A stretch of 64,000 nt of DNA. Origin: Gnetum montanum. Its lineage: Eukaryota > Streptophyta > Gnetopsida > Gnetales > Gnetaceae. Position 1 is the stretch's first letter. Each line of letters begins with the position of its first letter. Positions 1-12,490 of this stretch are shown here, piece by piece. The position numbers were made by a program, and so were the translations under genes. The DNA lies in assembly GCA_015680685.1 (NCBI GenBank), contig MNCI01022611.1, positions 475,115 to 539,114 of the forward strand. The letters are read 5' to 3'. Under the pieces are notes generated by a model, which ran no database searches, was not told the origin of the DNA, and worked only from the letters and a program-made list of their open reading frames with translations.

Positions 1-1485
1 CCTCTAGTGGTGATTCCTCCTCATCTTCACAAAATTGAACTTCCCTCTTTCTGATGGAAGGATCCTAATTAAACTCCTCTACACTCTCCTTCTTTCTGAG
101 TTCCCCCTCTTCTTTGGCCACTTGCTCAATTAGGTGCTGTAGTTGATGGGCCCTTAGTTCTAATAATTGTCCCTAGCTGTAAATGCCAAGGGTATTTCTT
201 GTTTCAAATCAGAGCCCATTAATGATATGGCAAAGCTGTGCCCATTGAGAATAGCCATGAACAGGGCACCGATGTAGCAGTGAATAGTATCTACTCATGG
301 CTACATCCAAGGGTTCATGATTACCTTGCTTCCACCCTTGGATCTGATGTCTCAGGTTAGCCACTCTGGAGTATGTTTGATACTTGTCATTGAAAATCTT
401 AAGCATCGTATTTCATTTTCTGATTGATTCTAGTTTCAAAGATCAATACCAGATTTTTTCTTTCTTGATGAGTGTGCGAGGGAAAAAATTAAGCTTCTGC
501 CAATGATTATCAATATTCTGTAGGATGCAAGCATCATGAAATGCTTGTAGGTGAGTTTGTGGATCACAATTGTATCCCCCTTTAAATTTGGGAATGTTAT
601 TCATGTCAATGCGTTTGATTCGGCTATCCTTTAAGTACCTACTAGGAATCTAAACTACCTCAGCAATATGGAGCATGCTCTGAGTAGCCAACAATGGCTC
701 ATCTGAGTCATAGTCTTGCTAAGCACCATGATTTCTACGATGATTTTAGCTACCCCTCCTTTCATGACAGTGAGCCTCATGCGATTGGTTGCACATTTTT
801 CCATGCTGGTCCCTTCGATCCTTACGACCACCATATCCTTGCTCCTTTCTACCATGGTTATGATCAGAGTCTAAACTAGATGATGATAGAGGGGAGTGAG
901 AGGATGGAGAAGAAGGAGATGATTCGCCACCACTCCACTATCAATATCCCCCTCTACTTTAATGATGGCCTTGATCATCTTGTCCATCCTTTCCTGAGCT
1001 ATGACTCTTCCTACATGACCCTCCATTCCCTTGGGGATCTTAGTCACTTGGTGGCTTGTTATGGATAATGGAATGAAGGACCTGCTACCCTAGAGGAAGT
1101 ATGGTCAAATGGGAATCATGAAAGATAGGTTCCCCATCATCTTACAGCCCTTGCAAGAATAAGGGGTTACTGAAATATTTTCCCTTCATGTGTTCATATT
1201 GCTCTGCCTGCTGTTGATCTCATGTTCATTGGGTCTTAGTGGGATGATAGTCCTGGTAGTCATGGTCCTCCATGACATACTCGATACCACAGTCCTAGAT
1301 GCCTAGTTTGGCAAGATTGTGGAACAGCATTCCAAGAGCTGATCGATCAAGTGGTAGTATGATGCTACCTTCCATGTCCCACCATCATAGATGCTCATCC
1401 TAATGTAGGATGAATGTGAAGTTAGGGACATATTCATCTAGATGCTTGTATACCACTCGAGATTCTTATGGCACCGGTGGGTTGG
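1..1485 (-). pseudogene. Gag remnant of Athila-like element A
   Basis: This is a decayed Ty3/gypsy gag region read on the minus strand, continuing off the left edge. The best-kept part (209-406) carries YQTYSRVANLRHQIQGWKQG, nearly the same as the gag core of element C at about 26.4 kb. The stretch at 1230-1480 matches the N-terminal gag extension of element C (27309-27557). Stops and frameshifts occur throughout, so it cannot make Gag. In this family gag lies about 1 kb inside the 5' LTR. Here the matching LTR (4658-5557) is 3 kb away, so something was probably inserted between them. Assignment to the family is firm; joining it to that particular LTR is inference. Confidence 0.75.
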
Positions 1486-1489
1486 ATAC

Positions 1490-3060
1490 TGTTGGTGACC
1501 ATTTTGGACACGACCGTCAACGAGTGTCCTTGAATAGGATTTAGGTGCTTGCTAGTCTATGGAAACCCCAATAGACTCAGTAGTTAATGTGAGTATGTGT
1601 GTGTGCTGTTGCGGTGTGCGGTTGTAAAAAATGAAATGATTGCGTTATGTGTAAACTACAAATGACTTATCTTAAAGAGATTCAACTAACTTTGCCAAGT
1701 ACTGCGAGTTGTTGAGAGTTCCTATTTTGTTCAATTGCCTAGTCTACGTGGTCCTTATAATACCTACTTGTAATAAATAAAATTTTGTAAAAACATTTAA
1801 GCACAACTCTGTGAATCTACTTCTAATTTTCCCCAGAGAAAGAGATAGTTCCACAAGAAAACTAGAAATAGAGCAAGATTNTACCCAAAAATTGCTGCGT
1901 AAACTATCACGTACGAGACTCTATTTTGACTAGATAATGGATGTCAACAATTGCATTCAACAAAACCTTCAAAAGATTTGACAATTTCTGATTGAAATAC
2001 TACAGAGATTCACTTTAAAGATAAAAGAAGCTATTCTGGTCCTATCAAAATACCAAAGATTTTCTAAACCCTCTTGACTATTGAATCGTTCAATGGCTTG
2101 ACTACAAACAGAGGCTTTCTTACAACAATCTCAATAGCAGTTCTTATACGTTGCATAATAATAAAATTTACTACTAAAATGCTCTTAAGGCTTTTAAACA
2201 CAAGCGCTTCTATGGCAAAATTTTAATAGAAATATTCTATTATGCAACAAGAAATAATAAGAGCAATCTAAAAATCCTAAAATTACTTGCCAAGCATGAT
2301 ACTATGTAAACCACTAGCTAAACAATTTAAACAAAATAAAAACAATAAGCATAACTCACAGGACTATGCAAAGAGGCTGAAATATTTTCTTTAGAAAATC
2401 ATCTTACAAGCAATCTTTCACAATTTCTTCTTTATAATGCTCTTCCAAGACCCAAAGTGTGTCTCCCAGTGAGAGCTAGTAGTCTTCCCAAGTGTGTGTC
2501 TTTTCTTTTTACCCCTGAAGCCTTTTTATAGGGTCCAAAAGGTAGTTACATATTTCAAAATATCTTAGCTAACTTCTCTCCCAAGTAAGAAAGTTATAAC
2601 TTGCCCAACAAGTTAAGAAGTTGTAACTTGTCCAACAAGCTAGGAAATCCTACTTGCCCAACAAGCTAGGAAGTTGGGAAGTTAGGAGAAAATTATGCTA
2701 ATATTGGCATGTGTCTTTACACATTTTACAAATATTTCTTTCATAAATTTCAATTAAAAATTAAAGCCAAAGTCTTCATACTATAGGAGCTCATTCAATT
2801 GTTATTCTATGATTTTACTTACCCACAGTGTGCCAAAGCCTTAGTAATTCACTTGGGATAATTAAATTAAGGCTAGGTCTTTAACAAGAGCTCCATACCT
2901 TTATTGCATGTGAGAAATTGTTGAAATTATTATTTTTCCACCAGACCATATGAAATTGAAATGTTATTTTGTGACTTTGATTCTGTACGTTCGGGTTTTG
3001 TATGTCTTTGGAGATAACAGTTTCTTCTTAATAAATTGCAACTCTGATTAATCGGCATCA
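1490..3060 (-). other. Possible LTR-like fragment, no coding signal
   Basis: I see no coding region here. The left edge reads TGTTGGTGACC exactly where gag similarity stops. On the minus strand a good TATA box (TATAAAAAG, 2522-2530) lies inside, as in an LTR with its promoter. I could not find a partner copy, a clear right boundary or a target duplication, so the limits are guesses. One undetermined base is at 1881. Bases 3140-3260 weakly suggest the start of a copia-type gag on the plus strand, but this is too short to call. Confidence 0.3.
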
Positions 3061-3587
3061 GCTAAAACATCTCTTGGTTCTACTGATTCAGTTGTGCACC
3101 TGTCTTGCTGTGTCTTCGTGTCTCTGTTACTGCACTCGGTGGATTGGCAATGGCGAAGGCGAATGCGTCAACATCAGGCATTGTTGCTATTTTTGGTAAT
3201 TTCAGATTGCAGGTTCCAGGAGCAAATGACAATTTTGATTTACGTTTTTAACTGCCTGGAATTTTTGAAATGAGTTCCTAGCCACAATGCTGTTTCTATT
3301 TTCATCATTGTTGCGGTAATGAACTTCATTTGTTTCTACCCGTATGGCTCAAGGCGCTCCTGGCCGCGGTGAACCCCTAGGCACACAACCACAAAATTTG
3401 TTGAGTTGTTTGAAACAGTGCTAAGGCAGGTAGGGTTTGGTAGCACATTGATGATGCGGTTGTGCCTCAGCCGCATGGTGTGGACCTTTGCTGATGATGC
3501 AAAAATGTTGTACTGGGAAAAACGTCAATGTCTTCATTGCTTCCATTACTAGGGTTTTAGCATGTGATATGTTGGAGAAGGGGGTAG

Positions 3588-3777
3588 TTTTATTTGATGG
3601 AGATGCCCTAGTAAAAATATGATTGTCTGAAATGCCATGATTGGGAATGGACTAGAAGCTCTACAACTTTTTGGGTGCTTTAGAAAATTAGGGATTCAAC
3701 CCAATCATATTACTTTCGTTCATGTTCTATTTGCTTGCAGTCACATAGGATTTGTGCACGAATGATTAATTTTTCAA
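3588..3777 (+). pseudogene. PPR-protein gene fragment
   Basis: A plus-strand translation ending at the stop at about 3775 gives GIQPNHITFVHVLFACSHIG, preceded by GNGLEALQLFGCF. This is the typical end of one pentatricopeptide repeat and the start of the next (compare the family pattern GxxPNxxTFxxVLxACSHxGLV). Upstream, DALVK and MP match the preceding PLS-type repeat. PPR proteins bind organellar RNA. Only about one and a half repeats remain, with internal stops, so this is a fragment of a host gene. It lies next to an LRR fragment in the opposite orientation. Confidence 0.65.
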
Positions 3778-3804
3778 TCTTTGGAGAGAGCCTTAGGAAT
3801 AGTT

Positions 3805-4003
3805 GACGTTGCCTTCAAAGTTGTTAAATGATAAATTGAAAACCTAAAGAAAAGTAAGGTTGGACAAAGACTCTAGAATAGGACCCATAATCTTATTATG
3901 AGAAAGACCCATGCTCTCCAGCTGTGTAAGCTTGTTGCCCAAGGATTTTGACCAGTTCCCATCAAAATTGTTGAAGGAAAGATTAACATTGACCGCATTC
4001 AAC
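3805..4003 (-). pseudogene. Leucine-rich-repeat gene fragment
   Basis: The minus strand encodes VNLSFNNFDGNWSKSLGN followed by LTQLESMGLSHNKIMGPI. These are two plant-type extracellular LRRs (LxxLxLSxNxxxGxIP), and a third begins after an in-frame TAG with VFNLSFN. The TAG sits where Gln is usual (LQxFNLS), so a C-to-T change is likely. Such repeats occur in LRR receptor kinases and receptor-like proteins. No kinase or signal peptide is visible. It is a gene fragment, probably carried in by transposition. Confidence 0.65.
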
Positions 4004-4004
4004 C

Positions 4005-4640
4005 ATTTAATGATATGAATTGCAATGTTCTTGCATCACCGGACTGCTCAATTTGTGTTGTTGCAGAGATATGCTTTCCCAAAGTAAAATGGATACAAAG
4101 CCAATTTTACTTGAGATGCTCTCTGATTTGCTACATATTCATATCATATAAATGATGCATATAAAAATTGGACTTCTTTCATAATCCCGCTATGGCATTG
4201 AGATTATCAGGATATTCATCCGTAAAGCCCAGTGTATCATAATATATTTATATATCTATATTGCTGCCCTGTAAAATGCAATGCTCAGAGATTTATAAGA
4301 TTAATATAGAAATGGTGCTCCTATATATTTTTTTCTTAAATAAAAACAATTCTATTGTTAACTTACTCTTTTTCTCTCAAACTGAAATTTTTGCCACTTC
4401 TCCAAAAACTCTTAACCAATTTAATCATGCCAACCTGTTCCATGGAATGGCCAAATGTGCCAATAGATACATCTCGCATGTGAGAAGACATGTTGGATGT
4501 TAGATGATCCATTTACTTGGTGTACCTTACTTTTTACTTTTAATTTTCCTAGCATGTGTAAATGTTACAATCCTAGGTCTGCTCTAATGATGTAAATGAT
4601 AATTTTGCTAAGGTTATATGACGCATGTAAGACTAACAGT
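4005..4640. other. AT-rich spacer, nothing recognised
   Basis: No coding region, RNA gene or clear repeat is supported. One short open frame at 4261-4503 has no recognisable domain and AT-driven composition, so I do not call it a gene. Confidence 0.4.
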
Positions 4641-4657
4641 CCCTAGCAATAGCACCA
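4640..4657 (-). other. Primer binding site of element A (tRNA-Asp type)
   Basis: Read on the minus strand this gives TTGGTGCTATTGCTAGGG immediately after the LTR end. It is a diverged form of TGGCGCCGTTGCCGGGG, the complement of the plant tRNA-Asp 3' end. Most mismatches are transitions. Confidence 0.55.
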
Positions 4658-5557
4658 ATGATGAGCGGCTAGGTACCCCTACATCCAACCATGCGAATCA
4701 CGGGCATTCACATGCAACTCAGTTGAATTTTGTAGACTATAAGCACTTAACATACATAAGACCTCTAACCAGCAAAACCCTTTGTTAGAACGGTCATTGT
4801 CTTGTGAACCTCACTTGTGAGTATCTAGTGGCAATGGTTAAGTGAGATTGAGGCAACTGATTTTTATGGCTTTTTACTTTATCTTTGGCGTCTAATTAAG
4901 GTATGGAAAGTAAGGAATGCAACATTATATAATCCATAATTATCCTAACCTATGTCTTAACTATTCCTAGCACAAGTATCTGATCCCATCTTTTGTGCAC
5001 ATCCTAAGCATCTCCTAACCGCTACTGGGCTACCAGACATTAAGTGTCATTGGGTTACCAAGCGTTGGGTTTAACGTTCGAGATAGTCATACTTATGGCT
5101 TCTATGAACTATAAGAGAGCAAGAGCGATTACAATAATAATAACATAAACTCAAATGAATGATTACAACATATACATATTAAACTATAAATGCATAGAAA
5201 TGGCTAAGTCCAATTGCTGCAAGGAATGCTTGAAAAGCTCATCTTTATTGTTGTTCACGCCAATGGGCTTAGGCACAGTAGCACTCGAATAAAGAGCTAG
5301 ACACCTTTCTTACACCTACTGTAGGCACTTGGAAAATATTCTAACTCTCACAGAAACAAACTGCAAGAGCTTCTCTACAAATGACAAAAAGGTACCTAAG
5401 AGTGACAGGAGGCCACTTATTTATAGGCCAAAATAGGTTCCGCGTAAAAGGGGCCACGTCGATGCATGGAAGGATGCATCGACATGGCCAAGTCGATGCA
5501 GCCTCGTGTCCCGTATATGCGACCTAGTAGATGCAGTGACCATTAAATACTTCATCA
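4658..5557 (-). repeat. 5' LTR of element A (Athila-like)
   Basis: This LTR of about 900 bp starts TGATGAGCGG and ends TTCATCA on the plus strand, like the other family LTRs here. It is oriented minus because the primer site flanks its left edge. A TATA box (CCTATAAATAAG on the minus strand) is at 5415-5426. Just upstream of TATA in the sense direction, at 5455-5510, TCGATGCA occurs in both orientations three times. The right flank is AGTAC; the matching duplication would be outside the window. Confidence 0.7.
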
Positions 5558-5820
5558 AGTACCAAACAGCTAGTGATTTTTTTCTTTTACTATCAGGAAG
5601 AGAATCAAGAATAAGGTGTCCCATTTATCATCAAGCTAAAATCACCTTGGATGATCAAAAATATGATAGCTCTATCTCAATGTAGTATCCTTGTAATGGA
5701 TTCCACTTTCAACACTAACAAATATGGTGTAAGTTTCAATAATGTGTGTTATTATTCCATTTTAAAAATTGTTGATGTGATAGTAGAATTATACATTAAC
5801 TAATTGTAAACATGTGGTTC

Positions 5821-7500
5821 TCTTTTTAGTTCCATCTTCATACGGTGATGGCTTTTAATTCATATTATAATGAACTTCCAATTGTATGGATGATATCCTC
5901 ATGGTGTACCAAAAGTGATATAAGAGGTTGGCTTTCAAAGCTTCATCAAAGAGGCAAGGTTAAGGATCCTAATTGGTTTGTAAATTCTTTCATTATAGAT
6001 GACTCAAAGGTAGATATGAATGTAGTAAGGTAACTTTTAAGGCATTCGAAAACATACTTGAAATCATGCTACCTTGGTTTGAGATATCTTAACATTTTCT
6101 TAAATTTGATAATTTAATAGGTCTATTTTTGGAAGAAAATTTTTTAATGCATTTGGCATGTTTGAAGGGCTTGGAGAAAGAACATGGAAACCAAATTTAG
6201 AGATTTAAATTAAAGAAAATTAATGGATAGTCATCTTAATTATATTATGAATGAATGCAAAACTGTTGTAGATGTCTTTGTGGAAATAGAAAAATTTATT
6301 AATACTTTTCAAGAGAACTTAGAACTCATTAAATACTTAAAAAAATTGTGATTAAATGGAGACAAATTTAATGAGTTTTTATTCCTTATCATCATTTCAT
6401 AAAGGTTCATATTCACAGTCATATACTCTTTGTCCATTTATTTATTACTTATTTTTTTCTTTAATCTTTTGTTTGCAGGAATGTGGGCTAAAGCAATCTA
6501 TGATGTTTCTTGTGCACAACAACACACAAAAAAATGCTATTAAGTCATACCATGGATTTTTAAAGGGAAAATGTTTAAGAGATATAAGAAACAAGAAATA
6601 CCACAGGATTGATTAGCTTATATGAAGCTTGACAAAGGTACAACTATATTATTGGCATAATTAAAGAATTCAAGCTATAGGATATTTTGTAAACAAGAAA
6701 GATAGAGATATCAATAAGAAATCATGGGAAAAGGCTTTATAAATATTTGATGTTGACAATGTCCAAGTTGTGAAAAAGGAAGATGAATATGTTGTGTGAA
6801 GTTAGAATAGTTTGATGCCAAACACTTGGTACAAGGTTTCAAAGATGTTTTATTTTAGTATATCTTGTGAGTGTAAATGGTCTTACCTTGGAAATTTTTA
6901 CAAGCACTCAATGAAAATTCTTATTAGGGTGAAGGGTTTCACCAATGCATTCAAGTTCTTCTTCCAAGATGATTTTTATGATTCGCGTGCTCTTTTGGAA
7001 CTAAATTCATTCCAACCACATTAGTTCCCTAGCCAAGAAGATGCTTTAAAACTTGAAATGATACTAGATACATTAGGATCAACTAGCTAGAGGTCTATCA
7101 CAAATGAGGTGAATATGGTGGAGAATACAAAGCAAGATATGTAGGTTGACAAAGGTAGAGTAGATGCATAGTGCGAAATAAAAATTCATAAGTTGAAGGA
7201 CATATTGACAAAATTCACAAAGGTTTTGCCTATAGACAAGGGTAGTATTTTTAGAAATAGAAAAACATGTGAAATTGATGGAATTGTAGTTTGTATTTTC
7301 AAGTAACGTAGATGGATTGGTGAGTAAGAAAAGATTATCTAGTTGGAATAGTCCTACTAAATGTACTATCCAAAAGCTTTCTAAGCCTAACTATGCAAGA
7401 AATTTTTTTACTAAGGGTGAGAATGCTATTTTAGTACTTATCTATGGTTATTAAAATACTTTATATTGTGTTCTTTTTATTTTAATCAATTTTCTTTTTG
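5821..7500 (+). pseudogene. MULE transposase / SWIM zinc-finger gene remnant
   Basis: The plus strand carries broken pieces in the order of a MULE-type transposase. At 5845-6033, ELPIVWMISS, WFVNSFIIDD and NVVR match the MULE catalytic domain region (the family often reads PVAWxI...FIxDD). At 6510-6620, NAIKSYHGFLKGK and YHRID match the part before the SWIM finger. At 6840-6930, YFSISCECKWSYLGNFYKHS matches the SWIM pattern CxCx(n)CxH, but the third ligand is Tyr. Likely introns end at TTTGTTTGCAG (6478) and start at AGGTAAC (6030). Many stops make it nonfunctional. It could be a MULE copy or a domesticated FAR1-like relative. There are no visible terminal inverted repeats. Confidence 0.65.
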
Positions 7501-7695
7501 CTTGTAGATTGGAGTCTAGATGGCCAAGAGAATCATCGACAATCCTTTGATCCTATGTCTACCTTGAACCAGTAGCTTAGTTGATGACATTTTTGTTAGT
7601 GTGTTTAACTCTCTTTTTTTGGATTAAACTATGCTTTATATAACTTAACTAAATATTGCAAGACTATGTGTTGGATATGTGTTACCTATTTGTAT

Positions 7696-7700
7696 GTTGT
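7696..7700. repeat. Target site duplication of element B, left copy
   Basis: GTTGT precedes the left LTR (TGATGAGTAG) and is repeated exactly at 21004-21008 after the right LTR, proving insertion of 7701-21003 as one unit. Confidence 0.8.
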
Positions 7701-8610
7701 TGATGAGTAGCAGGTATACTCTACATTCAACCATACGAATTACAAGTGTTCACACACAATTCAATCGAATTTGGTAGACCTTAAGTTCCTAAGTATGCTA
7801 GTTCTAAGAAGTCAACTTACCCTAATAGTCATTCGTTGCCTTCCCAATTACACTTGCAATATGCAATGGTATGGTTAAGTGTAATCAAGGCATATAATTT
7901 TTATTATTTTTATGTTTTTTGTTTTGGGTGCTTGAAATAAAGGATGAAAGGAATGAAGTAATTTAATTTCTAATCTAATTTAACTAACTATACTTAACTA
8001 GTCCTAACATGAGCATCCAGTCCCACTTTCTGTACACATCTTGAACACATATAATGCTACTAGGTTACCATATGTCAAGCATTACTAGGATTACCAAGCA
8101 TCATGTGCATGCTCAAAGTGTTGTACTTATGTGCTTAATTAATCATTACTTACTCTATCTTAAGTTAGCTTAGTTTAGCCTAATTAATTAATTAAGAATT
8201 AAAGGAAATCAAATAAAACATTAAATTCATAAATAAATAATTAATCTATTTTCAAATGCTATAAGGTTTGATCAAAAGGCTTGTCTTTATTGCCATTCAC
8301 ACTAGTGTGCTTAGGTACATAAGTGCTCAAATAAAGATCCATACACTTTTTGACTCTTGCTATGGACACTCAAAAAATATTCTAGCTCTCAAATGAAAAA
8401 ACTTCAAGAACTTTGCTAAACTTAAGACAAGACCTCCCATAAACATAGTGGGTGAGTGAATATTTATAGACTTTATTGTGGAGTTGCATCAATGAAGCCT
8501 CATAAATGTAGTAAAGACTATGTTAGCATGGCCCTGTCAATGAGGCAACATCATGTTAATGGGACTACATTGATGGGGGCCTATCAATGCAACACTATGA
8601 TGCTTCATCA
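7701..8610 (-). repeat. 3' LTR of element B
   Basis: This 910 bp LTR starts TGATGAGTAG and ends GCTTCATCA. The minus-strand TATA box TCTATAAATA is at 8461-8470. To its right, TACCCGCATGAC read in reverse gives the purine-rich GTCATGCGGGTA, which marks the polypurine tract (8611-8622) and shows that the internal region lies to the right. Confidence 0.8.
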
Positions 8611-8879
8611 TACCCGCATGACTAAGTTCTCAAGTTCCTTTACAAAATTGGGAAGGTATGGGATTATTGATTGACTCTTGACATAACAAAATTGACAACA
8701 AAACTAAGTGCTTGAGTGTATATATTAACATCATTACAAAATTTATGTTGTTCATGAACACCATGACATGACTACTCAAAATTGGATGGCATATCCTTTG
8801 ACGATGTGAAGATGGTTGTGAAGATCAAAGAGTCCTAGGTGGTGAAGGCTCTTAAGGTTCTGAAGGATCTTCACCATGT

Positions 8880-11688
8880 TTGGATGTACATAGTTGTTGA
8901 TGAGGCTGAGGTTATTTTACTATGGTTTTGACCTATGGTGGAGGGAAAAAGGCATCTAGTAATGCCTTCATCTTCTCCTCCTTGCTCCAAGGATCATTCA
9001 TAGTCCATGTAGCATCATTAATGTGGCTAGAATGGGAATATCCCATATATAGGGCATTACTAGGAACTACTCCTTGACGTTAATGAACCAGGTAGAAAAT
9101 TATTTGTGTTTGACATCAAATACCTTGACTATAGTTTGTAGCTCATGGTAGTCATCCATTCTTTTTGTCAAGCTCTCGATAGTGGATCTCTAATTAGTAT
9201 ATTTATCCTTGAGAACCTCGAGTTTAGCATCTACCTCTGCTAAATTTTGCTTGATGTCCTTGTAATGCTTGAACTTGGCCTTGTACAAAAAGTACAATCT
9301 TTCCACCTACTTTTCTAGTTCTTACCATGGTCATCCAGTAATCAACATAGCCAAGTTTGTGTGTTGGAGATAGAAAAGCTTCATATATTCTATCATCTCC
9401 TCTATCTATAACTCTTTTAGGAAAATTTCTACTTTATTATATTAATCAATCCCATCAATGATGGGCTGCCGTAATTCACCTCGTTGTTGGAGTTGCTAGA
9501 GGATCTCATTCACCTTTACCTTCTTCACTTAAATATGTTTTTCATTTACTTCCTTCTATAGTCTGACCTGGTCTCTTTAGTTTTCATTAACTCTCTCAAA
9601 TTTGAGAGCCTCTAATTTCTAGGTAGCTACTTTTATTGTAGTCTTCTAGTAAAGGGCATAGACCTTTTCCATGGATAATTTTCTATTCTCAACTATCAAA
9701 CTGCTTAAATTTGTGTTTTCTCTAGCTAGTTGGTCCTAATGTTGATGGATAAGATTAGTCAACTATTGTTTATGTGCATTAATGTTTCAGAGGTGATGAT
9801 TTTTTGTGTTCAATTGCACATTCACCTAGCGGGTCAGATCCAAAGCCTTCTAAATTTTCTGTTGACTAGCCTCCACCAAGGATTAGTAGAACACCATCAT
9901 ATCCATCGCACCCTCAATTGCTTTGACCCTGGTTTGAAGCTATTCAAGAGTTTTATCTCTTATCAATGGTGGATTGCGAAATGCAGGGTTGGTAATCTAG
10001 GCTCTTAATTTAGCAACCTTCATAGCTAAGTGTTCATTTAGCTCCTTGGTTGTTTCGAGCTACCCCTTCAATATAATGTTCTTACCCCTTGCCTCTAGCA
10101 GCTTTGACTAGGTTGTAGTTATACTATCTAGAAGGTCAAAGACATCTAGAAGTCATTTCCTAGTTCCTACTAATTGATCCAGAAATTGTTCATGTTGAGT
10201 TGTGCTTAATTTTTTGCTTATGATCCCTACAGATGTTTACACATCTTTAAGTGCAATGACATCTACTATAGGTAATGTAGGTGCATTGACGGTTTTGACA
10301 ATTTTGTCAAAAATTACTTCAACTACTATTTCTTATCCTTGGTGTTTCATCACTAGTACTATTGCCCCTTCACCTTCCTCCAAATGCACTAAGAAGGCTA
10401 TGGCATCCCCAGGAATCTTTAGGAGTTACTTTTGTTCTAAGAGAGATACTATTACCTCTCTGGTGCTAGGATTTAACCTCATGGATAACTATGTTTGTTG
10501 GGTAGAGAAAATGGATCCACCTTTTCCCATCAAGCTAACTGTTTAGGCCATGTCATTCAGGTGACTCATCATTGGCTGATACACATATGGATCTCCACCA
10601 CTTGTGCCTACTTGTTGTTCTTGTTCATTCAATAGCCATTCTTAATACTCGTAGAACCATTGGGATGTTGTAGCAACATCTAGCATTGTTTTCTCAGTGG
10701 TAGGTGGAGGTGATGGCTACTACTCTTCTTCTTAGATTGTTGTTGAAGGGGTTTTATCCTTTATCATCTCTACCCAATTAGCAATTAGAGCACATCGAAT
10801 AGCATGACTCATGTAGAGAACTATTCCTCCCCTTTGACATAGTTTTCTAATAAGGCATGGAAAGGGGAGTGTCTTCCTTTCATATTCATTCTTTTTGAAT
10901 CACTTTTCTATCTCTTGATATAATAGCTATGGAAGGTTGACATGAAATCTTCCACTCAGAGTGACACACACATGGGTAAAAAAGATAGTAATCTTTTTAG
11001 GCCTCACCATGGGATTTAGATGAAAGGCTACATTCTTGTAGTGAATTATTTCTATTGGGGTGAGTGCACTATACTCCTTGTGGTCAATACCATAGCACTA
11101 CTAAATCCATTCCTTTCTTATGCTAGGATCTACCTAGATCAGATTCTTGATGAGATTCATCCTAGTTTTAGGCAACCCAAGTGCCTCTATAATGGCTTAC
11201 AATGAGTAGGTCACTAAAATGTCCTTGATCTTAACTATTGAACTTACCTACTTGTTGTTCCAAACTAGGAATGTCTCTCCCATATACCACTCCCTACTAG
11301 AAGTGATAATTGGCCACATGGAAGGGGTTTTCAGTTGGTCATGTACTTCTTGTGGTGCTCATGCCAAGAAAGAGCTGAAGTCCAACTCTTGGAGCACTAT
11401 CTTCTAGACCTTCCTTGATCTAATTTGGTTCACACAGGCCTCCTTCAAGGTCACCTTAAGGTTTTCTTATTGAGCTAGTGCCTCATCCTAGTAGGAATGT
11501 TCTATTGCTATCACTTGTTCTAGAATCTAATGAATAGATTCCACTTTGGCCTCTTCCCTAAGAGGGCTTGTGGCATGGGTTATGATTGACTCTTCCTAGG
11601 TCAAATCTTAGCCCCTTCCTATTCTTGGCCATTTTTTTCTTGGTTGAGATGGTCCCCCTTCCTGTGTGTGTTTCCCTTTTGATGCCAT
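8880..11688 (-). pseudogene. Extra ORF in env position (putative plant transposon protein)
   Basis: Reading starts with an ATG at 11688 giving MASKGKHTQEGGPSQPRKK, matching the start MAPKRGQQGGPSQ at 34403 in element D. Further in, REWYMGETFLVWNNK and KIKDILVTYSL...EALGLP resemble the 'putative plant transposon protein' domain common in Athila ORFs (pattern VRGxxVxFSxxxINxxxGLP). I see no signal peptide or transmembrane helices, so env-like describes position only. Many stops and frameshifts break it across its 2.8 kb. A candidate promoter lies about 440 bp upstream. Confidence 0.5.
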
Positions 11689-11699
11689 ATGTGGTCACA

Positions 11700-12490
11700 A
11701 CACATCTGTGGATTAGTATATATAATGTGTAACTTAAAATATTTAGATACGTTATCTCACTAATTAGTTACACTTGTCTATGGTTGGACCATGGAAAATT
11801 GATTATTTTGTTAATCTTTTATTGTAAGTATCATCAAAGCTCATTGGTTTAAATCTTGTAATTTGATGTTTTAATAATGATTCCTTAGTTAAACCTTTGT
11901 GGAACTTAGGAAAATGTCAAAATTTTTTTTGTCAAAAATAACATGTTTTAGGCCCCCATAACTAAGAGCTTATCTCTACGAGCTATAGGGTCCATAAATG
12001 GTGTGATTTAGACAAACAATTAGGAAGTTATGGGCTTTGAAATATTTTGGACTTTGAAAATTACAAAAAATCCTTGAATGTTTGTGAGAAAATGTGAAAA
12101 TTACTAAGGGGGATCATGCATATATATAGCATTTTTGCACAATGTCAATAGGGCCATGTATACAAGGCCTTGTATATGCATGGGCTCCGTTGACAGGGCC
12201 CAGTTTATGAGGTCTATAAAAAAATTTTCAAACTTAAATATTTCAAAAAATACAAGGAATTTTAAAATGAATTTAGGGCCCATGGAATCCCAAAAAAGCC
12301 AAGGATATAATGAAAGTATTGAAGAGGATCTTTGAAAGCTCAAAAATTCAAAAATTTGATGGAGAATGTGTGAATCAAAAAAAATATTGCAAGGAGTACA
12401 TGGTCTAATGCAAAAGATGGATGCATGAAAGATTATACTGGAAACAATGCCTAAGGGTAAGGTGCTTAATGAATTCAACTAAGAGATATG
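11700..12490 (-). promoter_or_regulatory. Non-coding region with TATA box and palindromes before the extra ORF
   Basis: On the minus strand, GCTATATATATGCATG (about 12115-12130) looks like a TATA box. Just upstream of it (12140-12210) are short palindromic words such as CCATGTATACAAGG and its near-inverse CCTTGTATATGCATGG. The arrangement copies the LTR promoters of this family. It could drive the 3' ORF separately from the LTR, or be an old LTR fragment. No transcript evidence is available. Confidence 0.35.

Noticed and set aside
8880-11688. Envelope glycoprotein for element B
   Set aside because: No signal peptide or membrane helix seen; similarity is to plant transposon proteins. Env describes position only.
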